A stretch of 64,000 bases of DNA. It comes from Cellulomonas sp. PhB150. Its GTDB lineage: Bacteria; Actinomycetota; Actinomycetes; Actinomycetales; Cellulomonadaceae. Under the pieces are notes generated by a model. It saw only the letters and a program-made list of their open reading frames with translations, did not search any database and had not been told where the DNA came from. Both the position numbers and the translations under genes were made by a program. The stretch spans positions 62,001-126,000 of the forward strand of contig NZ_RKHX01000003.1 in NCBI RefSeq assembly GCF_003755175.1. The letters run 5' to 3'. This document shows, in pieces, positions 1 to 10,540 of this stretch (position 1 is its first letter; each line of letters begins with the position of its first letter).

Positions 1-963
1 GTCGCCGTACTTGGCCTTGAAGTCCGCGACGAACTTCTTGTTCGCCGGGCTGTCGACCGTCTGGTAGTAGTTCCACGCCGTGAGCTGGCCCTCGACGTTG
101 TCGACACCGATGCCGCCGACCTCCTCCTCGGCGATCGACACCGAGACGACCGGCATCGCGTCGGCCGACATGCCGGCGTTCTTGTACTCCTTGAAGAACG
201 CGACGTTGGAGTCGCCGTTGAGGGTGTTGAACACCGCGTCGGCGCCCGAGCCCTTGAGCTTGTTGACGATCGTCGCGAAGTCGGTGTGGCCGAGCGGGGC
301 GTACTCCTCGCCGACGATCTCGATCCCGTTCGCCTTGGCGTAGGCGATGATCTCCTTGTTGGCCGTGCGCGGGAACACGTAGTCCGAGCCGACCAGGAAG
401 ACCTTCTTCTTGCCCTGCTCCTTGAGGTAGTCCATCGCGGGGATGATCTGCTGGTTGGTCGTCGCGCCGGTGTAGAAGATGTTCTTCGACGCCTCGAGGC
501 CCTCGTACTGCACGGGGTAGAACAGCAGCGAGTCGTGGCCCTCGAAGACGGGCAGCATCGCCTTGCGGGACGACGAGGTCCAGCCGCCGAAGACGGCCGC
601 GACGCAGTCGGACGTGATGAGCTTCTCCGCCTTCTCGGCGAACACCGTCGGCTCGGACGCGCCGTCCTCCGCCACGATGGTGAGCTTCTTGCCGAGCACG
701 CCGCCGGCCGCGTTGATCTCGTCGGCCGCCATGTCGAGCGAGTCGCGGACCGTCTGCTCGGAGATGGCCATCGTGCCGGACAGGGAGTTGAGGAACCCGA
801 TCTTGATCGAGTCTCCCGACGTGTCGACGCAGGACGCGCCGCCCGTCCCGCCGCCGGCGGCGGCGCCCGGGGTGTCGTCGGTCTTGGAGCCGCAGCCGGT
901 CAGGCCGACGGACACGGTGAGCGCGGCAACGAGTGCGAGTGCGCGCGTGAGAGGTCTGGTCAA
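1..963 (-). CDS. urtA: Urea ABC transporter substrate-binding protein UrtA (5' part; 3' end outside window)
   Basis: The 321 visible codons encode a lipoprotein: an N-terminal signal peptide ending in the lipobox LTGC near residue 23, then a type I periplasmic-binding fold. Segments such as [39 protein letters not shown] and YYQTVDSP are typical of the urea/short-chain-amide binding family UrtA rather than of branched-chain amino acid binders. The family is about 420 residues, so roughly 100 are missing beyond the left edge. Start chosen: TTG at 963 with an AAAGG-type ribosome site six bases upstream. It would deliver urea to the UrtBCDE permease/ATPases, expected to the left and not visible. 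It is divergent from an aminotransferase. Confidence 0.93.
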   Translation of the reverse strand, partial: MTRPLTRALALVAALTVSVGLTGCGSKTDDTPGAAAGGGTGGASCVDTSGDSIKIGFLNSLSGTMAISEQTVRDSLDMAADEINAAGGVLGKKLTIVAEDGASEPTVFAEKAEKLITSDCVAAVFGGWTSSSRKAMLPVFEGHDSLLFYPVQYEGLEASKNIFYTGATTNQQIIPAMDYLKEQGKKKVFLVGSDYVFPRTANKEIIAYAKANGIEIVGEEYAPLGHTDFATIVNKLKGSGADAVFNTLNGDSNVAFFKEYKNAGMSADAMPVVSVSIAEEEVGGIGVDNVEGQLTAWNYYQTVDSPANKKFVADFKAKYGD

Positions 964-1181
964 CGAAGTGCCTTTCGCTGGGGACGAGCGGAGCAGATCC
1001 GGACGGGCAGGCTCAGGCAGCACGCGCACCGCGCTGTGTCCCGTGCTGTATACATCCCTGTGCCCATGCCCGATGACGCTAGGGACCGGGTGTTTCGGAC
1101 AGGCACGACCTCCGGTAAACGCCTCGTTTCGCCCTGGTCCCGATTCGGCGTCGCTCGGGCCCGCCCGGATACCCTGCGGAC

Positions 1182-2405
1182 ATGCCCCTGCGCGCGCTGG
1201 ACCAGTCGTCCAAGCTGAAGAACGTCCTCTACGAGATCCGCGGCAAGGCCCTCGACGAGGTCGCCCGGCTCGAGGCCGACGGCTACAGCGTGCTCAAGCT
1301 CAACACCGGCAACCCGGCCGCGTTCGGGTTCGACGCCCCGCACCAGATCGTGCGCGACGTGGTGGCCGCGATCCCCACCGCGCACGGGTACACCGACAGC
1401 CGCGGCATCCTGTCCGCTCGTCGGGCCGTCGTCACGCGCTACGAGACCGAGCCCGGCTTCCCGCAGATCGACGTCGACGACGTCTACCTGGGCAACGGCG
1501 TGTCCGAGCTCATCACGATGGTCATGCAGGCGCTGCTCGACGAGGGCGACGAGGTGCTCATCCCCTCACCGGACTACCCGTTGTGGACCGCGATGACGTC
1601 GCTGTCCGACGGCAAGCCGGTGCACTACCGGTGCGACGAGTCCGCCGGCTGGGAGCCCGACCTCGAGCACATCCGCTCGCTCGTCACGCCGCGCACCAAG
1701 GCGATCGTCGTCATCAACCCGAACAACCCGACCGGCGCGGTCTACTCACGCGAGGTCCTCGAGGGCATCGCCGCGATCGCGCGCGAGCACTCCCTGCTCC
1801 TGCTGTCCGACGAGATCTACGACCGGATCCTGTTCGACGGCGCGACCCACACCCCGATGGCCACGGTCGCCCCCGACCTGCTGTGCCTGACGTTCAACGG
1901 GCTGTCCAAGACGTACCGCGTGGCGGGCTACCGGTCCGGGTGGATGGTCGTGACCGGTCCCCGCGACCACGCCACCGGCTTCCTCGAGGGCATCACGCTG
2001 CTCGCGTCGACCCGGCTGTGCCCGAACGTCCCCGCGCAGCACGCCGTGCAGGCGGCGCTCGGCGGGGTGCAGTCGATCGAGGGCCTCGTCGCCCCCGGCG
2101 GCAGGCTGCACGAGCAGCGCGACGTCGCCCACCGCGGGCTGACGTCCATCCCCGGGGTCACGTGCGTCCGCCCCGACGGCGCGCTGTACCTGTTCCCACG
2201 CCTGGATCCCGAGGTGCACGAGATCCGCGACGACGCCCGCCTGGTCTACGACCTGCTGGTGAGCGAGCACATCCTGCTGGTGCAGGGCACGGGCTTCAAC
2301 TGGCCGTCGCCGGACCACCTGCGGATCGTCACCCTGCCCGAGGCGCGGGTGCTGTCCGAGGCGATCGAGCGGTTGGGCAATTTCCTGTCGTCGTACCGGC
2401 AGTAG
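1182..2405 (+). CDS. PLP-dependent class I aminotransferase, alanine aminotransferase-like
   Basis: A 407-residue fold-type I aminotransferase of AlaT/AlaA type. It starts with the typical [18 protein letters not shown] stretch, has NPNNPTG at about 179-185, DEIYD at 210-214 and the PLP lysine in [10 protein letters not shown] (K243). It probably exchanges alanine or glutamate amino groups with pyruvate or 2-oxoglutarate in the cytoplasm. Length is normal for the family. The stop lies only 6 bp from the convergent end of the MFS gene, with no obvious terminator between. AlaT-like is the best assignment, but substrate preference cannot be read from sequence alone. Confidence 0.9.
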   Translation: MPLRALDQSSKLKNVLYEIRGKALDEVARLEADGYSVLKLNTGNPAAFGFDAPHQIVRDVVAAIPTAHGYTDSRGILSARRAVVTRYETEPGFPQIDVDDVYLGNGVSELITMVMQALLDEGDEVLIPSPDYPLWTAMTSLSDGKPVHYRCDESAGWEPDLEHIRSLVTPRTKAIVVINPNNPTGAVYSREVLEGIAAIAREHSLLLLSDEIYDRILFDGATHTPMATVAPDLLCLTFNGLSKTYRVAGYRSGWMVVTGPRDHATGFLEGITLLASTRLCPNVPAQHAVQAALGGVQSIEGLVAPGGRLHEQRDVAHRGLTSIPGVTCVRPDGALYLFPRLDPEVHEIRDDARLVYDLLVSEHILLVQGTGFNWPSPDHLRIVTLPEARVLSEAIERLGNFLSSYRQ

Positions 2406-2411
2406 GGCCGG

Positions 2412-3827
2412 TCAGGAGGTCTGGCCCCGGTCACGGGGCATGGCCGCCGCGGCGACCACGGTCAGCACCGCGACCACCACGAGCGCTATCACGACGTCGT
2501 GCACCGCCACCTTCAGCAGCGCCGGGTGGGTGTCACCGTCGAGCCCGCGCAGCGACGCGTTGACGATCGCGCCCAGCACGGCGACGCCCACCGCGGAGCC
2601 CATCGACCGCGCGAACAGGTTCGCGCCCGTCACCACGCCGCGCTCCCCCCAGTCCACGCTCGACTGCGCGGCGATGAGCGTCGGTGAGGCGGTCAGCCCG
2701 AGCCCCAGCCCGACGACGAGGCACGCCGCCCCGACCGACACGAGCGACGGGTGCGAGGAGGCGAGCAGCAGCCCCAGGCAGCCGAGCACGACGATCGTCG
2801 TGCCGATCAGCGCGGTGATCCGGAAGCCGACCCGCAGGTAGAGCCGGCCGGACTGCGAGGCCGAGATCGGCCAGCCGATGGTCAGCAGCGCGAGGGTGAG
2901 GCCCGACTGGAGCGGCGAGACCCCGAGCAGCGCCTCGAGGAACGAGGGCACGTAGGAGGTCAGCCCGATGAGGATGACGCCGACCCCCACCGAGACGAGC
3001 GCCGCGGTCGCGAGCAGGCGGCGGGAGAGGAGCGCGAGCGGCAGGACCGGCTCCTCGGCGCGCATCTCGACCCGCAGGAAGGCGACCAGGAGCACGAGCC
3101 CGCCGCCGAGCACGGCGAGGCTCTCACCGGACAGCCAGGCCCACGCGTTGCCGCCCTCGAGGATGCCCAGGATGAGCAGGCTGAGCGAGGCCGTGAGCAG
3201 CGCGCCCCCGAGCCAGTCGACGCGGTGCGGCCGTCGCTCGACCTGCTCGTGCAGCCGACGCCACAGCAGCCACGCGGCGACGACGCAGAGCGGCACGTTG
3301 ACGAAGAAGATCCACCGCCAGGACAGGAACTGGCTGAACACGCCCCCGAGCGTGGGACCGACCACCGACGAGATCGCCCAGACGCTCGCGATGTACCCCT
3401 GCACCTTCGCGCGCTCGGCCACCGTGTAGATGTCGCCCGCGATCGTCACGGCCATCGGCTGCACCGCCCCCGCGCCGAGGCCCTGCACCGCACGGAACGC
3501 GATGAGGGCCGGCATCGACCAAGCGAACCCGCACAGCACCGAGCCCACGCCGAACAGCCCGATGCCGATCAGGACCACGGGCTTGCGGCCCCACGTGTCG
3601 GCCAGCTTGGAGTAGATGGGCACGGTCACGGCCTGCGTGAGCAGGTACAGCGAGAAGAGCCACGGGAACGACGAGAAGCCGCCGAGCTCGCGCACGATCG
3701 TCGGGACCGCCGTCGCGAGGATCGTCGAGTCGATCGCGACGAGGCCGGTCGTGACCATGAGCGCGACGAGCACCGGTCCCCGCTCGGACCGGAAGCCGAC
3801 GACCGACCGCTCGACGGGGACGCTCAC
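2412..3827 (-). CDS. MFS drug/proton antiporter, DHA2 (EmrB/QacA) family
   Basis: A 471-residue polytopic membrane protein with the DHA2 signature of helix 1 (TTGLVAIDSTILATAVPTI), the motif-A loop (YSKLADTWGRKPVVLIG) and motif C in helix 5 (SSVVGPTLGGVFSQF). About 14 hydrophobic segments are visible, as expected for 14-TM exporters. It likely exports drugs or a metabolite using the proton gradient. The reading frame stays open to 4040, but the extra N-terminal residues are low-complexity Pro/Ser and overlap the SIMPL gene, so GTG at 3827 (VSVPVERS) is preferred. No clear ribosome site is visible. Substrate unknown. Confidence 0.85.
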   Translation of the reverse strand: MSVPVERSVVGFRSERGPVLVALMVTTGLVAIDSTILATAVPTIVRELGGFSSFPWLFSLYLLTQAVTVPIYSKLADTWGRKPVVLIGIGLFGVGSVLCGFAWSMPALIAFRAVQGLGAGAVQPMAVTIAGDIYTVAERAKVQGYIASVWAISSVVGPTLGGVFSQFLSWRWIFFVNVPLCVVAAWLLWRRLHEQVERRPHRVDWLGGALLTASLSLLILGILEGGNAWAWLSGESLAVLGGGLVLLVAFLRVEMRAEEPVLPLALLSRRLLATAALVSVGVGVILIGLTSYVPSFLEALLGVSPLQSGLTLALLTIGWPISASQSGRLYLRVGFRITALIGTTIVVLGCLGLLLASSHPSLVSVGAACLVVGLGLGLTASPTLIAAQSSVDWGERGVVTGANLFARSMGSAVGVAVLGAIVNASLRGLDGDTHPALLKVAVHDVVIALVVVAVLTVVAAAAMPRDRGQTS

Positions 3828-3963
3828 CGGGCTGGCTCGTGGAGGGGCACCCGCCCACTCAACGTCCCGCGACCGCCCCGGGCAACCGCAGCCCACCCCT
3901 CGGTCGTCGGGCACCGCCGCACCACCCGGCACGCCACCCGGCCCGCCACCGGCGCTACGGCAC

Positions 3964-4638
3964 CTACGAGGCGGCGAAGCGGGCGTGGACGCGGGCCTCG
4001 ATGGTGATGTCGGCGGGCTTGAGCTGGAGCTCGGGACCACCGGCCGCCGCCGAGCGGAGCATCGCGCCGCCGCCGGCGTCGCTCGTCGGGCGGCTCTCGT
4101 CGCCCAGCATGCCGGGGTCGGCGACCGCGAGCGGCCGGACCTGGGTGAGGCCCAGGCTCGTCGCGTACGCGCCGGCCTTGGCGACCGCGTCCTGCACCGC
4201 GCGGTGCCGGGAGTCGGCGACGAGCCGGGTGCGCGTCGCGACGGTCAGCGCCCATTCGATCCCGCCGACCCTGACGCCGTCGCGCACCGAGACGCCCTCG
4301 AGCCAGGACGCGAGCCGGTCGAGGTCGCTGAACTTCACGTCGAGGGTGACCGAGCAGTGGTGCACGAGCGGGAGCTGCTTGCCGTCCTTGTTCCAGGGCC
4401 GCGAGCTCCACACGCGCATGCGGTCCGACGACCACCAGGTGACCGGCCCCGCGCTCGGCACGTGCATCGCCTGCACCTCGCCGCTGAGCGCCGCGTGCAG
4501 CTCCGTCGTGCGCCGCACGACTGCCGCCCGGTCGCCACCCTCGAAACCCGCCGTGAGCGAGACGGTGCCGCGCTCGGCGCGGTGGTGGTGGTCGAAGCGG
4601 CCCTCCACGGTGATCACGGTCTGGTCCACGGACGGCAC
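3964..4638 (-). CDS. SIMPL (DUF541) domain protein
   Basis: A 224-residue protein matching the SIMPL/DUF541 family: an N-terminal ITVEG strand, a central region of alternating beta strands, and the C-terminal GLTQVRPLAVADPG and ELQLKPADITIEARVHARF segments of the fold. Many relatives are periplasmic or membrane-linked, but no signal peptide is seen here, so a cytoplasmic location is likely. Molecular role is not established for the family. Transcribed toward the MFS gene with a gap of about 135 bp of strongly C-biased sequence, so co-transcription is possible but unproven. Confidence 0.8.
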   Translation of the reverse strand: MPSVDQTVITVEGRFDHHHRAERGTVSLTAGFEGGDRAAVVRRTTELHAALSGEVQAMHVPSAGPVTWWSSDRMRVWSSRPWNKDGKQLPLVHHCSVTLDVKFSDLDRLASWLEGVSVRDGVRVGGIEWALTVATRTRLVADSRHRAVQDAVAKAGAYATSLGLTQVRPLAVADPGMLGDESRPTSDAGGGAMLRSAAAGGPELQLKPADITIEARVHARFAAS

Positions 4639-4694
4639 GCTACCGCCACGGCGCGCCCTGGACCCGTCCCCCCGGCGCGTGCCAGGCTCCGACC

Positions 4695-4877
4695 ATGGCC
4701 ACGCAGACGCCGGCGGACGCCGGGACGCCGCGGCAGGACCCGACGGCGCAGTACCGCACGCTCCCCGAGCCCGTCCGGCTCGAGGACACGATCCCCCTGG
4801 TGGAGACCGTCGAGGCCCGCGACCCGGAGATGGGCCGCGACACGGACCGCGACTTCATGCTCCGCCACCTCGCCTGA
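4695..4877 (+). CDS. Small hypothetical protein (60 aa)
   Basis: An ORF of 60 codons with an ATG start, good high-GC codon bias and an acidic, non-membrane product (ending GRDTDRDFMLRHLA). It lies alone between the divergent SIMPL gene and the groEL terminator. Nothing in it matches a domain I recognise. The tidy start and codon use make it a plausible gene rather than a shadow, but only comparative conservation could settle this. Confidence 0.5.
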   Translation: MATQTPADAGTPRQDPTAQYRTLPEPVRLEDTIPLVETVEARDPEMGRDTDRDFMLRHLA

Positions 4878-4984
4878 CCCCGACCCCACCCCACCCCCGA
4901 CACCCGGCGAGTGCGCCCGTCTTTGAGCGCCGCACTCGGGCGGTAAGGACAGCACTCGCGGGTGCGGGGCGCGCGGGGACGCGA

Positions 4985-5016
4985 ACGGGCCGGTCACCCG
5001 AAGGTGACCGGCCCGT
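4985..5016 (-). terminator. Terminator hairpin downstream of groEL
   Basis: A perfect 14-bp stem (4985-4998 with 5003-5016) closed by a CGAA loop lies about 45 bp past the groEL stop. There is no long T run, as is common in high-GC actinobacteria. Confidence 0.7.
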
Positions 5017-5062
5017 CCTGGCTGGCTCAGCGGCTCAGGGCCGCCGGGGGTTCAGCTGCGGA

Positions 5063-6832
<1,770 letters not shown>

Positions 6833-6840
6833 GTCAATGG

Positions 6841-6867
6841 TTAGCACTCGGCACCCGAGAGTGCAAG
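6841..6867. promoter_or_regulatory. CIRCE operator 2 (HrcA)
   Basis: Left half TTAGCACTC is a perfect match, then a 9-nt spacer, then GAGTGCAAG (outer end degenerate). It sits 8 bp from the first CIRCE, so the two inner half-sites also face each other as GAGTGCTAA-N8-TTAGCACTC. Confidence 0.8.
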
Positions 6868-6985
6868 CAGGGTTCGCTCAGAGCGGTGCCCGACGAGGCC
6901 GCCCGAGACCCTCCCGGGCGTCGGCGCCGCCGGAGTCGCCGCGGCGCGGCCCGGTGTGGCCCGGTGCGCCGCTAGGGTTTCGCGC

Positions 6986-8428
6986 GTGCCCGGTGATGAC
7001 GCCGCGGTCGACGAGGTCGTCGTCCCGCCCGCAGGGCCTTCGACGCGCCCGCAGTCCGGACCGCGTCGGCGGGCACGAGCTCGCCTCGGGGCGCTCGTCG
7101 GCGCCGCGACCGTCGTCGCCGTGGCCCTGCTGCCGCACGCTGTCCCCGCCCGGGCGAGCGCCCCGGCCCCGGCGCTCGACGCGCCGCTCCCCCTGCACCA
7201 GGACGGTGTCGCGCTGCTCGCCGACGGCACCCGCGCGGGGATCGCCGACGACCTGATCCCCGCGTTCCTCCCCGGCAGCCGCGTGCTCGACCCGGCGGTC
7301 CAGCGGGCCGCGCAGGCGCTCGGCGCACCCGCCGCCGCGGTCACCGACACCGCGGGGGCGCGGTCCGCGGCCGCCGAGCAGCGCGCTTGGCTGGACTCCG
7401 GCACCGTGCCCGGGGCCGGTGGGCCGTACGAGGACCTCGCACGGGACGCGCTCCTCGACCTCCGCACGCTCCTGCTCGACGACGGCGCGACCGTCGCCGG
7501 CTGGTCGCCGTACTGGCGCTATGTCTGGCCGCGCGACGCCTCGTTCGTGGCGGTCGCCCTCGCCCGCACGGGGCACGTCGACGACGCGCTCGACGTGCTC
7601 ACCTTCCTCGCGCGGGTGCAGTCGCCCGACGGCTCGTTCCAGGCGCGGTACCTGCCCGACGGCTCCGGCCCGCCCGACGACCGGGGCGTCCAGGTGGACG
7701 GCGCCGGCTGGGCGCTGTGGGCCGCGGGGCTCGTCGTCGACCAGATCTCCGACGGCGACGCCCGGGCGCGCGCCGTCCGGGACCTGCATCCTCTCGTCGA
7801 GCGCTCGACCCAGTACCTCGACGGCCTGATCGGGGCCGACGGCCTGCCGCCGGTGTCGCCCGACTACTGGGAGGTCGCCGAGTCCGAGCTCACGCTCGGG
7901 ACCGCCGCTCCGCTGGTGGCGGGCCTGCAGTCGGCCACCGGCCTCGCCGGCCTGGCGCACGACGACGACCTCGCCCGCACCGCGTCGCGGGCCGGCGACC
8001 GCCTGCGCGCGGCGGTCGTCTCGGGCTTCGAGCCGACGGGCTGGGCGCGCTACGCCCGGGGCGGCCACGTCGACGCCGCGGTCGCCTTCACGCTCGCCCC
8101 GTTCTGGCGCGAGCCGGCCGCGAGCGCGCAGCTGACCTGGCGTTCGTCCGCCGGGGCCATGCGCCGCCCCGCCGGCGGCCTCGCGCCCGGCGCCGCGTGG
8201 CGCGACGACGGCATCAGCTGGACGCCGCAGACCACGCTGTACGCGTGGGTCGCCGCCGAGCAGGGCGACGCGGCGCTCGCGGCCCGCTGGCTCGACGTCG
8301 TCGACAGCCACCGGACACCGTCGGGTGCGATCCCCGAGAAGATCCTCGCCGACGGGTCGCCCGCGTCCGTCGCGCCCCTGTCGTGGAGCGCGGCGTGCGT
8401 GGTGCTCGCGGTCGACGCCCTGGGCTGA
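6986..8428 (+). CDS. Exported glycoside hydrolase family 15-like protein (glucoamylase/trehalase fold)
   Basis: A 480-residue protein. An Arg-rich start and hydrophobic stretch (ARLGALVGAATVVAVALLPHAVPARA) look like a signal peptide. The rest is an alpha/alpha-barrel with GH15 hallmarks: YWRYVWPRDASFVAVAL, a GSFQARY...VDGAGW segment, DYWEVAESELTLG (candidate acid Glu) and the C-terminal SGAIPEKI...PLSWSAACVV region. It lacks the large N-terminal beta-sandwich of many bacterial glucoamylases, so it is shorter than usual. Probable role: extracellular alpha-glucoside hydrolysis; the substrate (starch, dextrin or trehalose) is unknown. GTG at 6986 is chosen as the start; an upstream in-frame ATG at 6956 would add ten residues before the Arg-rich start. 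Confidence 0.78.
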   Translation: MPGDDAAVDEVVVPPAGPSTRPQSGPRRRARARLGALVGAATVVAVALLPHAVPARASAPAPALDAPLPLHQDGVALLADGTRAGIADDLIPAFLPGSRVLDPAVQRAAQALGAPAAAVTDTAGARSAAAEQRAWLDSGTVPGAGGPYEDLARDALLDLRTLLLDDGATVAGWSPYWRYVWPRDASFVAVALARTGHVDDALDVLTFLARVQSPDGSFQARYLPDGSGPPDDRGVQVDGAGWALWAAGLVVDQISDGDARARAVRDLHPLVERSTQYLDGLIGADGLPPVSPDYWEVAESELTLGTAAPLVAGLQSATGLAGLAHDDDLARTASRAGDRLRAAVVSGFEPTGWARYARGGHVDAAVAFTLAPFWREPAASAQLTWRSSAGAMRRPAGGLAPGAAWRDDGISWTPQTTLYAWVAAEQGDAALAARWLDVVDSHRTPSGAIPEKILADGSPASVAPLSWSAACVVLAVDALG

Positions 8429-8480
8429 GACCGCAGGCGGGCTGCTGGGGGCGAACTGCTGCGGGCGGGGCTGCTGCGGG

Positions 8481-9080
8481 CTACGGCTGCGTGATGAGGA
8501 CCGCGCTGACGCCGTCCTCCGCGTCGCTCTCCGAGAGAGTGACGGTGTCGATGCCGATCGTCCGGGCGACGAGGTCGGCCGTGGCCTTGAGGTCGTCGCT
8601 CGCGTAGTAGACCGTCGACTCGCCCGGCTTGGTGCCCACGTAGTTGGCTGCCGTCACGTTCGTGAACCCGGCGCCCTTGAGATCGGTGACGGTGCTGGCC
8701 GCCAGGCCGCTGATGCCGGCCGCGTTGAACACGGTCACCGGCGTCGCCAGGGCGACCTCGGCGGTGGGCTCCTCGGAGGCGGACTCAGCCGGCTCCGACG
8801 GCTCGCTCGACGACTCGGCCGAGGGCGACGTCGACGGCTTCGACGCCGACGCGCTCGGGGCCTTGCTCGTCGTGCTCGAGGTCGGCGTGCTCGGCGAGTT
8901 GTCGCGCGACGCGAAGGTCACGAGCCCGTAGGCGATCGCCGGCACGACGAGGATGACGACGAGGAAGGGCCACCACCGGCTCCACGCCGACCGCGGCGCG
9001 CGGTGCACACCTCGGGGGACGTCGGGGCCCGTCGGCGCGTCGAACTCGTCATCGGCGTAGGGGTAGTCGGCCTTGCTCAC
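8481..9080 (-). CDS. LytR C-terminal domain membrane protein
   Basis: A 199-residue protein: acidic cytoplasmic N-terminus, one membrane span at about 36-58 (WWPFLVVILVVPAIAYGLV), an extracytoplasmic Ser/Thr/Pro/Glu-rich linker to about residue 108, then a LytR_C domain (VTVFNAAGISGLAASTV...STVYYASDDLKATADLVAR). LytR_C proteins are envelope-associated and of uncertain biochemical role. It lies downstream of the DUF3263 gene on the same strand, a neighbour pair common in actinobacteria, so the two probably share a transcript. Confidence 0.88.
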   Translation of the reverse strand: MSKADYPYADDEFDAPTGPDVPRGVHRAPRSAWSRWWPFLVVILVVPAIAYGLVTFASRDNSPSTPTSSTTSKAPSASASKPSTSPSAESSSEPSEPAESASEEPTAEVALATPVTVFNAAGISGLAASTVTDLKGAGFTNVTAANYVGTKPGESTVYYASDDLKATADLVARTIGIDTVTLSESDAEDGVSAVLITQP

Positions 9081-9240
9081 GGCCGCAAGGCTAACGTCTG
9101 CGCTGCTCTACCCGCGTCAGGCCGCACGGATCGGGACGCGCGGCGCGCGGCGAGAGGGGTCGATACGCACGCTTTTCGCCCAGGAGGTGCGTCGATCACC
9201 GCGAGCGGGAGAGATCCGTCACGCGGCGGCGTGGACCCGG

Positions 9241-9543
9241 TCAGCCCTGGGTGCTGAGGCGACGAGCCGTGCGGGCACGCTGGCGCGACGAGCGCATCCG
9301 GCGGAGCCGCTTGACGAGCATGGGGTCGTGGGCGAGGGCGGCCGGGTCGTCGATCAGGGCGTTGAGCACCTGGTAGTACCGCGTGGCCGACATGTCGAAC
9401 AGCTCGCGGATCGCCTGCTCCTTGGCGCCCGCGTACTTCCACCACTGGCGCTCGAACGCGAGAACCTGCTCGTCGCGCTCGGCGAGGCCGGAGGGTGCGC
9501 CGGTGGTGGGCAGCGACTCGAGCGTCATCGTCGCGGCGTCCAT
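9241..9543 (-). CDS. DUF3263 family protein (100 aa)
   Basis: A 100-residue protein with the DUF3263 core: LAERDEQVLAFERQWWKYAGAKE, then IRELFDMSATRYYQVLNALIDDPAAL and a basic C-terminus. The central RELFDMSATRYYQVLN looks helix-turn-helix-like, so a DNA-binding role is plausible but unproven. Start ATG 9543 is supported by AGGAGG five bases upstream. The frame continues far upstream without homology, so longer versions are rejected. First gene of a likely operon with the LytR_C gene. Confidence 0.87.
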   Translation of the reverse strand: MDAATMTLESLPTTGAPSGLAERDEQVLAFERQWWKYAGAKEQAIRELFDMSATRYYQVLNALIDDPAALAHDPMLVKRLRRMRSSRQRARTARRLSTQG

Positions 9544-9575
9544 GCGTCCTCCTGGTGTCCTGCTGCTGTCCTGCA

Positions 9576-9608
9576 GTGGTCGTGCGGTGGTCGTGCGGTG
9601 GTCGTGCT
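9576..9608. repeat. Three tandem copies of an 11-bp unit upstream of the DUF3263 gene
   Basis: Units GTGGTCGTGCG at 9576-9586 and 9587-9597, and GTGGTCGTGCT at 9598-9608, about 30-65 bp upstream of the DUF3263 start. They could be slippage-prone leader sequence or iterated regulator sites. Confidence 0.8.
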
Positions 9609-9655
9609 GTCCGAGCCCGGCACCGCGAGGGCGCCGAGCGACATCGTACGACCGT

Positions 9656-9673
9656 AATGACACTCGTGTCATT
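9656..9673. promoter_or_regulatory. Perfect 8-bp inverted repeat between DUF3263 gene and ung
   Basis: AATGACAC, TC, GTGTCATT in a divergent promoter region, 50 bp before ung and 113 bp before the DUF3263 gene. It is A/T-richer than its surroundings and shaped like a dimeric regulator operator. The regulator is unknown. Confidence 0.55.
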
Positions 9674-9723
9674 CGCCGTCCGGGTGGATCTGGGCCCCTC
9701 GGCCCCCGGTAGCGTTCGTCGCC

Positions 9724-10401
9724 GTGAACGCCTCTGCGCTGGACGAGCTCGTCGCACCCGACTGGGCCGCGGCCCTCGCCCCCGTCGAGCCGCAGATCCG
9801 GGCGGCCGGCGAGTTCCTGCGGGACGAGGTCGCCGCAGGCAGGACGTACCTGCCCGCGAGCGAGTCGATCCTGCGGGCCTTCTCCCGCCCGATGTCCGAC
9901 GTCCGCGTCCTCGTCGTCGGGCAGGACCCCTACCCGACTCCCGGGCACCCGATGGGGCTGTCGTTCTCCGTCCAGCCCGACGTGCGCCCGATCCCCCGCT
10001 CCCTCGCGAACATCTTCCGCGAGCTCGTCGAGGACACCGGCGTCGCGATGCCGACGACCGGCGACCTGTCCCCGTGGGCCGACCGCGGCGTCATGCTGCT
10101 CAACCGGGTCCTGACCGTCCGGCCCGGCGAGCCCGCATCGCACCGAAGGCAGGGCTGGGAGGCCGTGACCGAGCGCGCGATCGCCGCCCTCGTGGACCGG
10201 GGCGGGCCCCTCGTCGCGCTGCTGTGGGGTCGTGACGCGCAGTCGCTCAAGCCGTCGCTCGGCGACATTCCGTACGTCGAGAGCGTGCACCCGAGCCCGC
10301 TCTCGGCGAGCCGCGGCTTCTTCGGGTCGCGCCCGTTCAGCCGCGTCAACGAGCTCCTCGTCGCGCAAGGGGCAGCACCGATCGACTGGTCCCTCCCCTG
10401 A
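9724..10401 (+). CDS. ung: Uracil-DNA glycosylase (family 1)
   Basis: A 225-residue UDG. It has the water-activating loop [17 protein letters not shown] at about residues 73-89 (catalytic Asp inside), and the leucine/DNA-intercalation loop [18 protein letters not shown] near residues 190-207. It removes uracil from DNA in base-excision repair. GTG at 9724 is the start; family length is normal. Convergent with the DUF222/HNH gene, separated by two sets of short repeats. Confidence 0.96.
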   Translation: MNASALDELVAPDWAAALAPVEPQIRAAGEFLRDEVAAGRTYLPASESILRAFSRPMSDVRVLVVGQDPYPTPGHPMGLSFSVQPDVRPIPRSLANIFRELVEDTGVAMPTTGDLSPWADRGVMLLNRVLTVRPGEPASHRRQGWEAVTERAIAALVDRGGPLVALLWGRDAQSLKPSLGDIPYVESVHPSPLSASRGFFGSRPFSRVNELLVAQGAAPIDWSLP

Positions 10402-10460
10402 TCGACGGCTCATCGACGGCTCATCGACCGCTGATCGACGCCCCGACCGACGACCGCCGA

Positions 10461-10540
10461 GTATGCAGGTCAGAAGCATGCAGGTCAGAAGCGTGCGGGG
10501 TCAGAAGCGTGCGGGGGTCAGAAGCGTGCGGGGGTCAGAA
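10461..10540. repeat. Five tandem copies of a 15-17-bp unit at the 3' end of the HNH gene
   Basis: Units: GTATGCAGGTCAGAA (10461), GCATGCAGGTCAGAA (10476), GCGTGCGGGGTCAGAA (10491), then GCGTGCGGGGGTCAGAA twice (10507, 10524). The unit grows by added G residues toward the gene, and the last copy contains the HNH stop codon (10535-10537). This looks like recent tandem duplication by slippage of the gene's terminal segment. A second short array (ATCGACSGCT-like, about 10401-10440) lies just beside it. Confidence 0.85.

Noticed and set aside
1092-1130. GlnR-like half-sites (GTTTC, GTAAAC) upstream of urtA
   Set aside because: Two GAAAC-type elements and a TTTAC element occur, but they are not all in 11-bp phase, and one expected element is missing. 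Too weak to call, although urea transport is a plausible GlnR target.
563-2563. A 666-codon plus-strand frame over urtA and the aminotransferase
   Set aside because: Composition is Arg/Pro/Ala noise; the urtA and aminotransferase frames carry recognisable family motifs.
3828-4040. N-terminal extension of the EmrB-type transporter
   Set aside because: The 71 extra residues are Pro/Ser/Gly filler and overlap the SIMPL gene; the first DHA2 helix follows the GTG at 3827.
10461-10540. CRISPR-like array
   Set aside because: Units are 15-17 bp, directly abutting without spacers, and contain a gene's stop codon; it is a simple tandem repeat.
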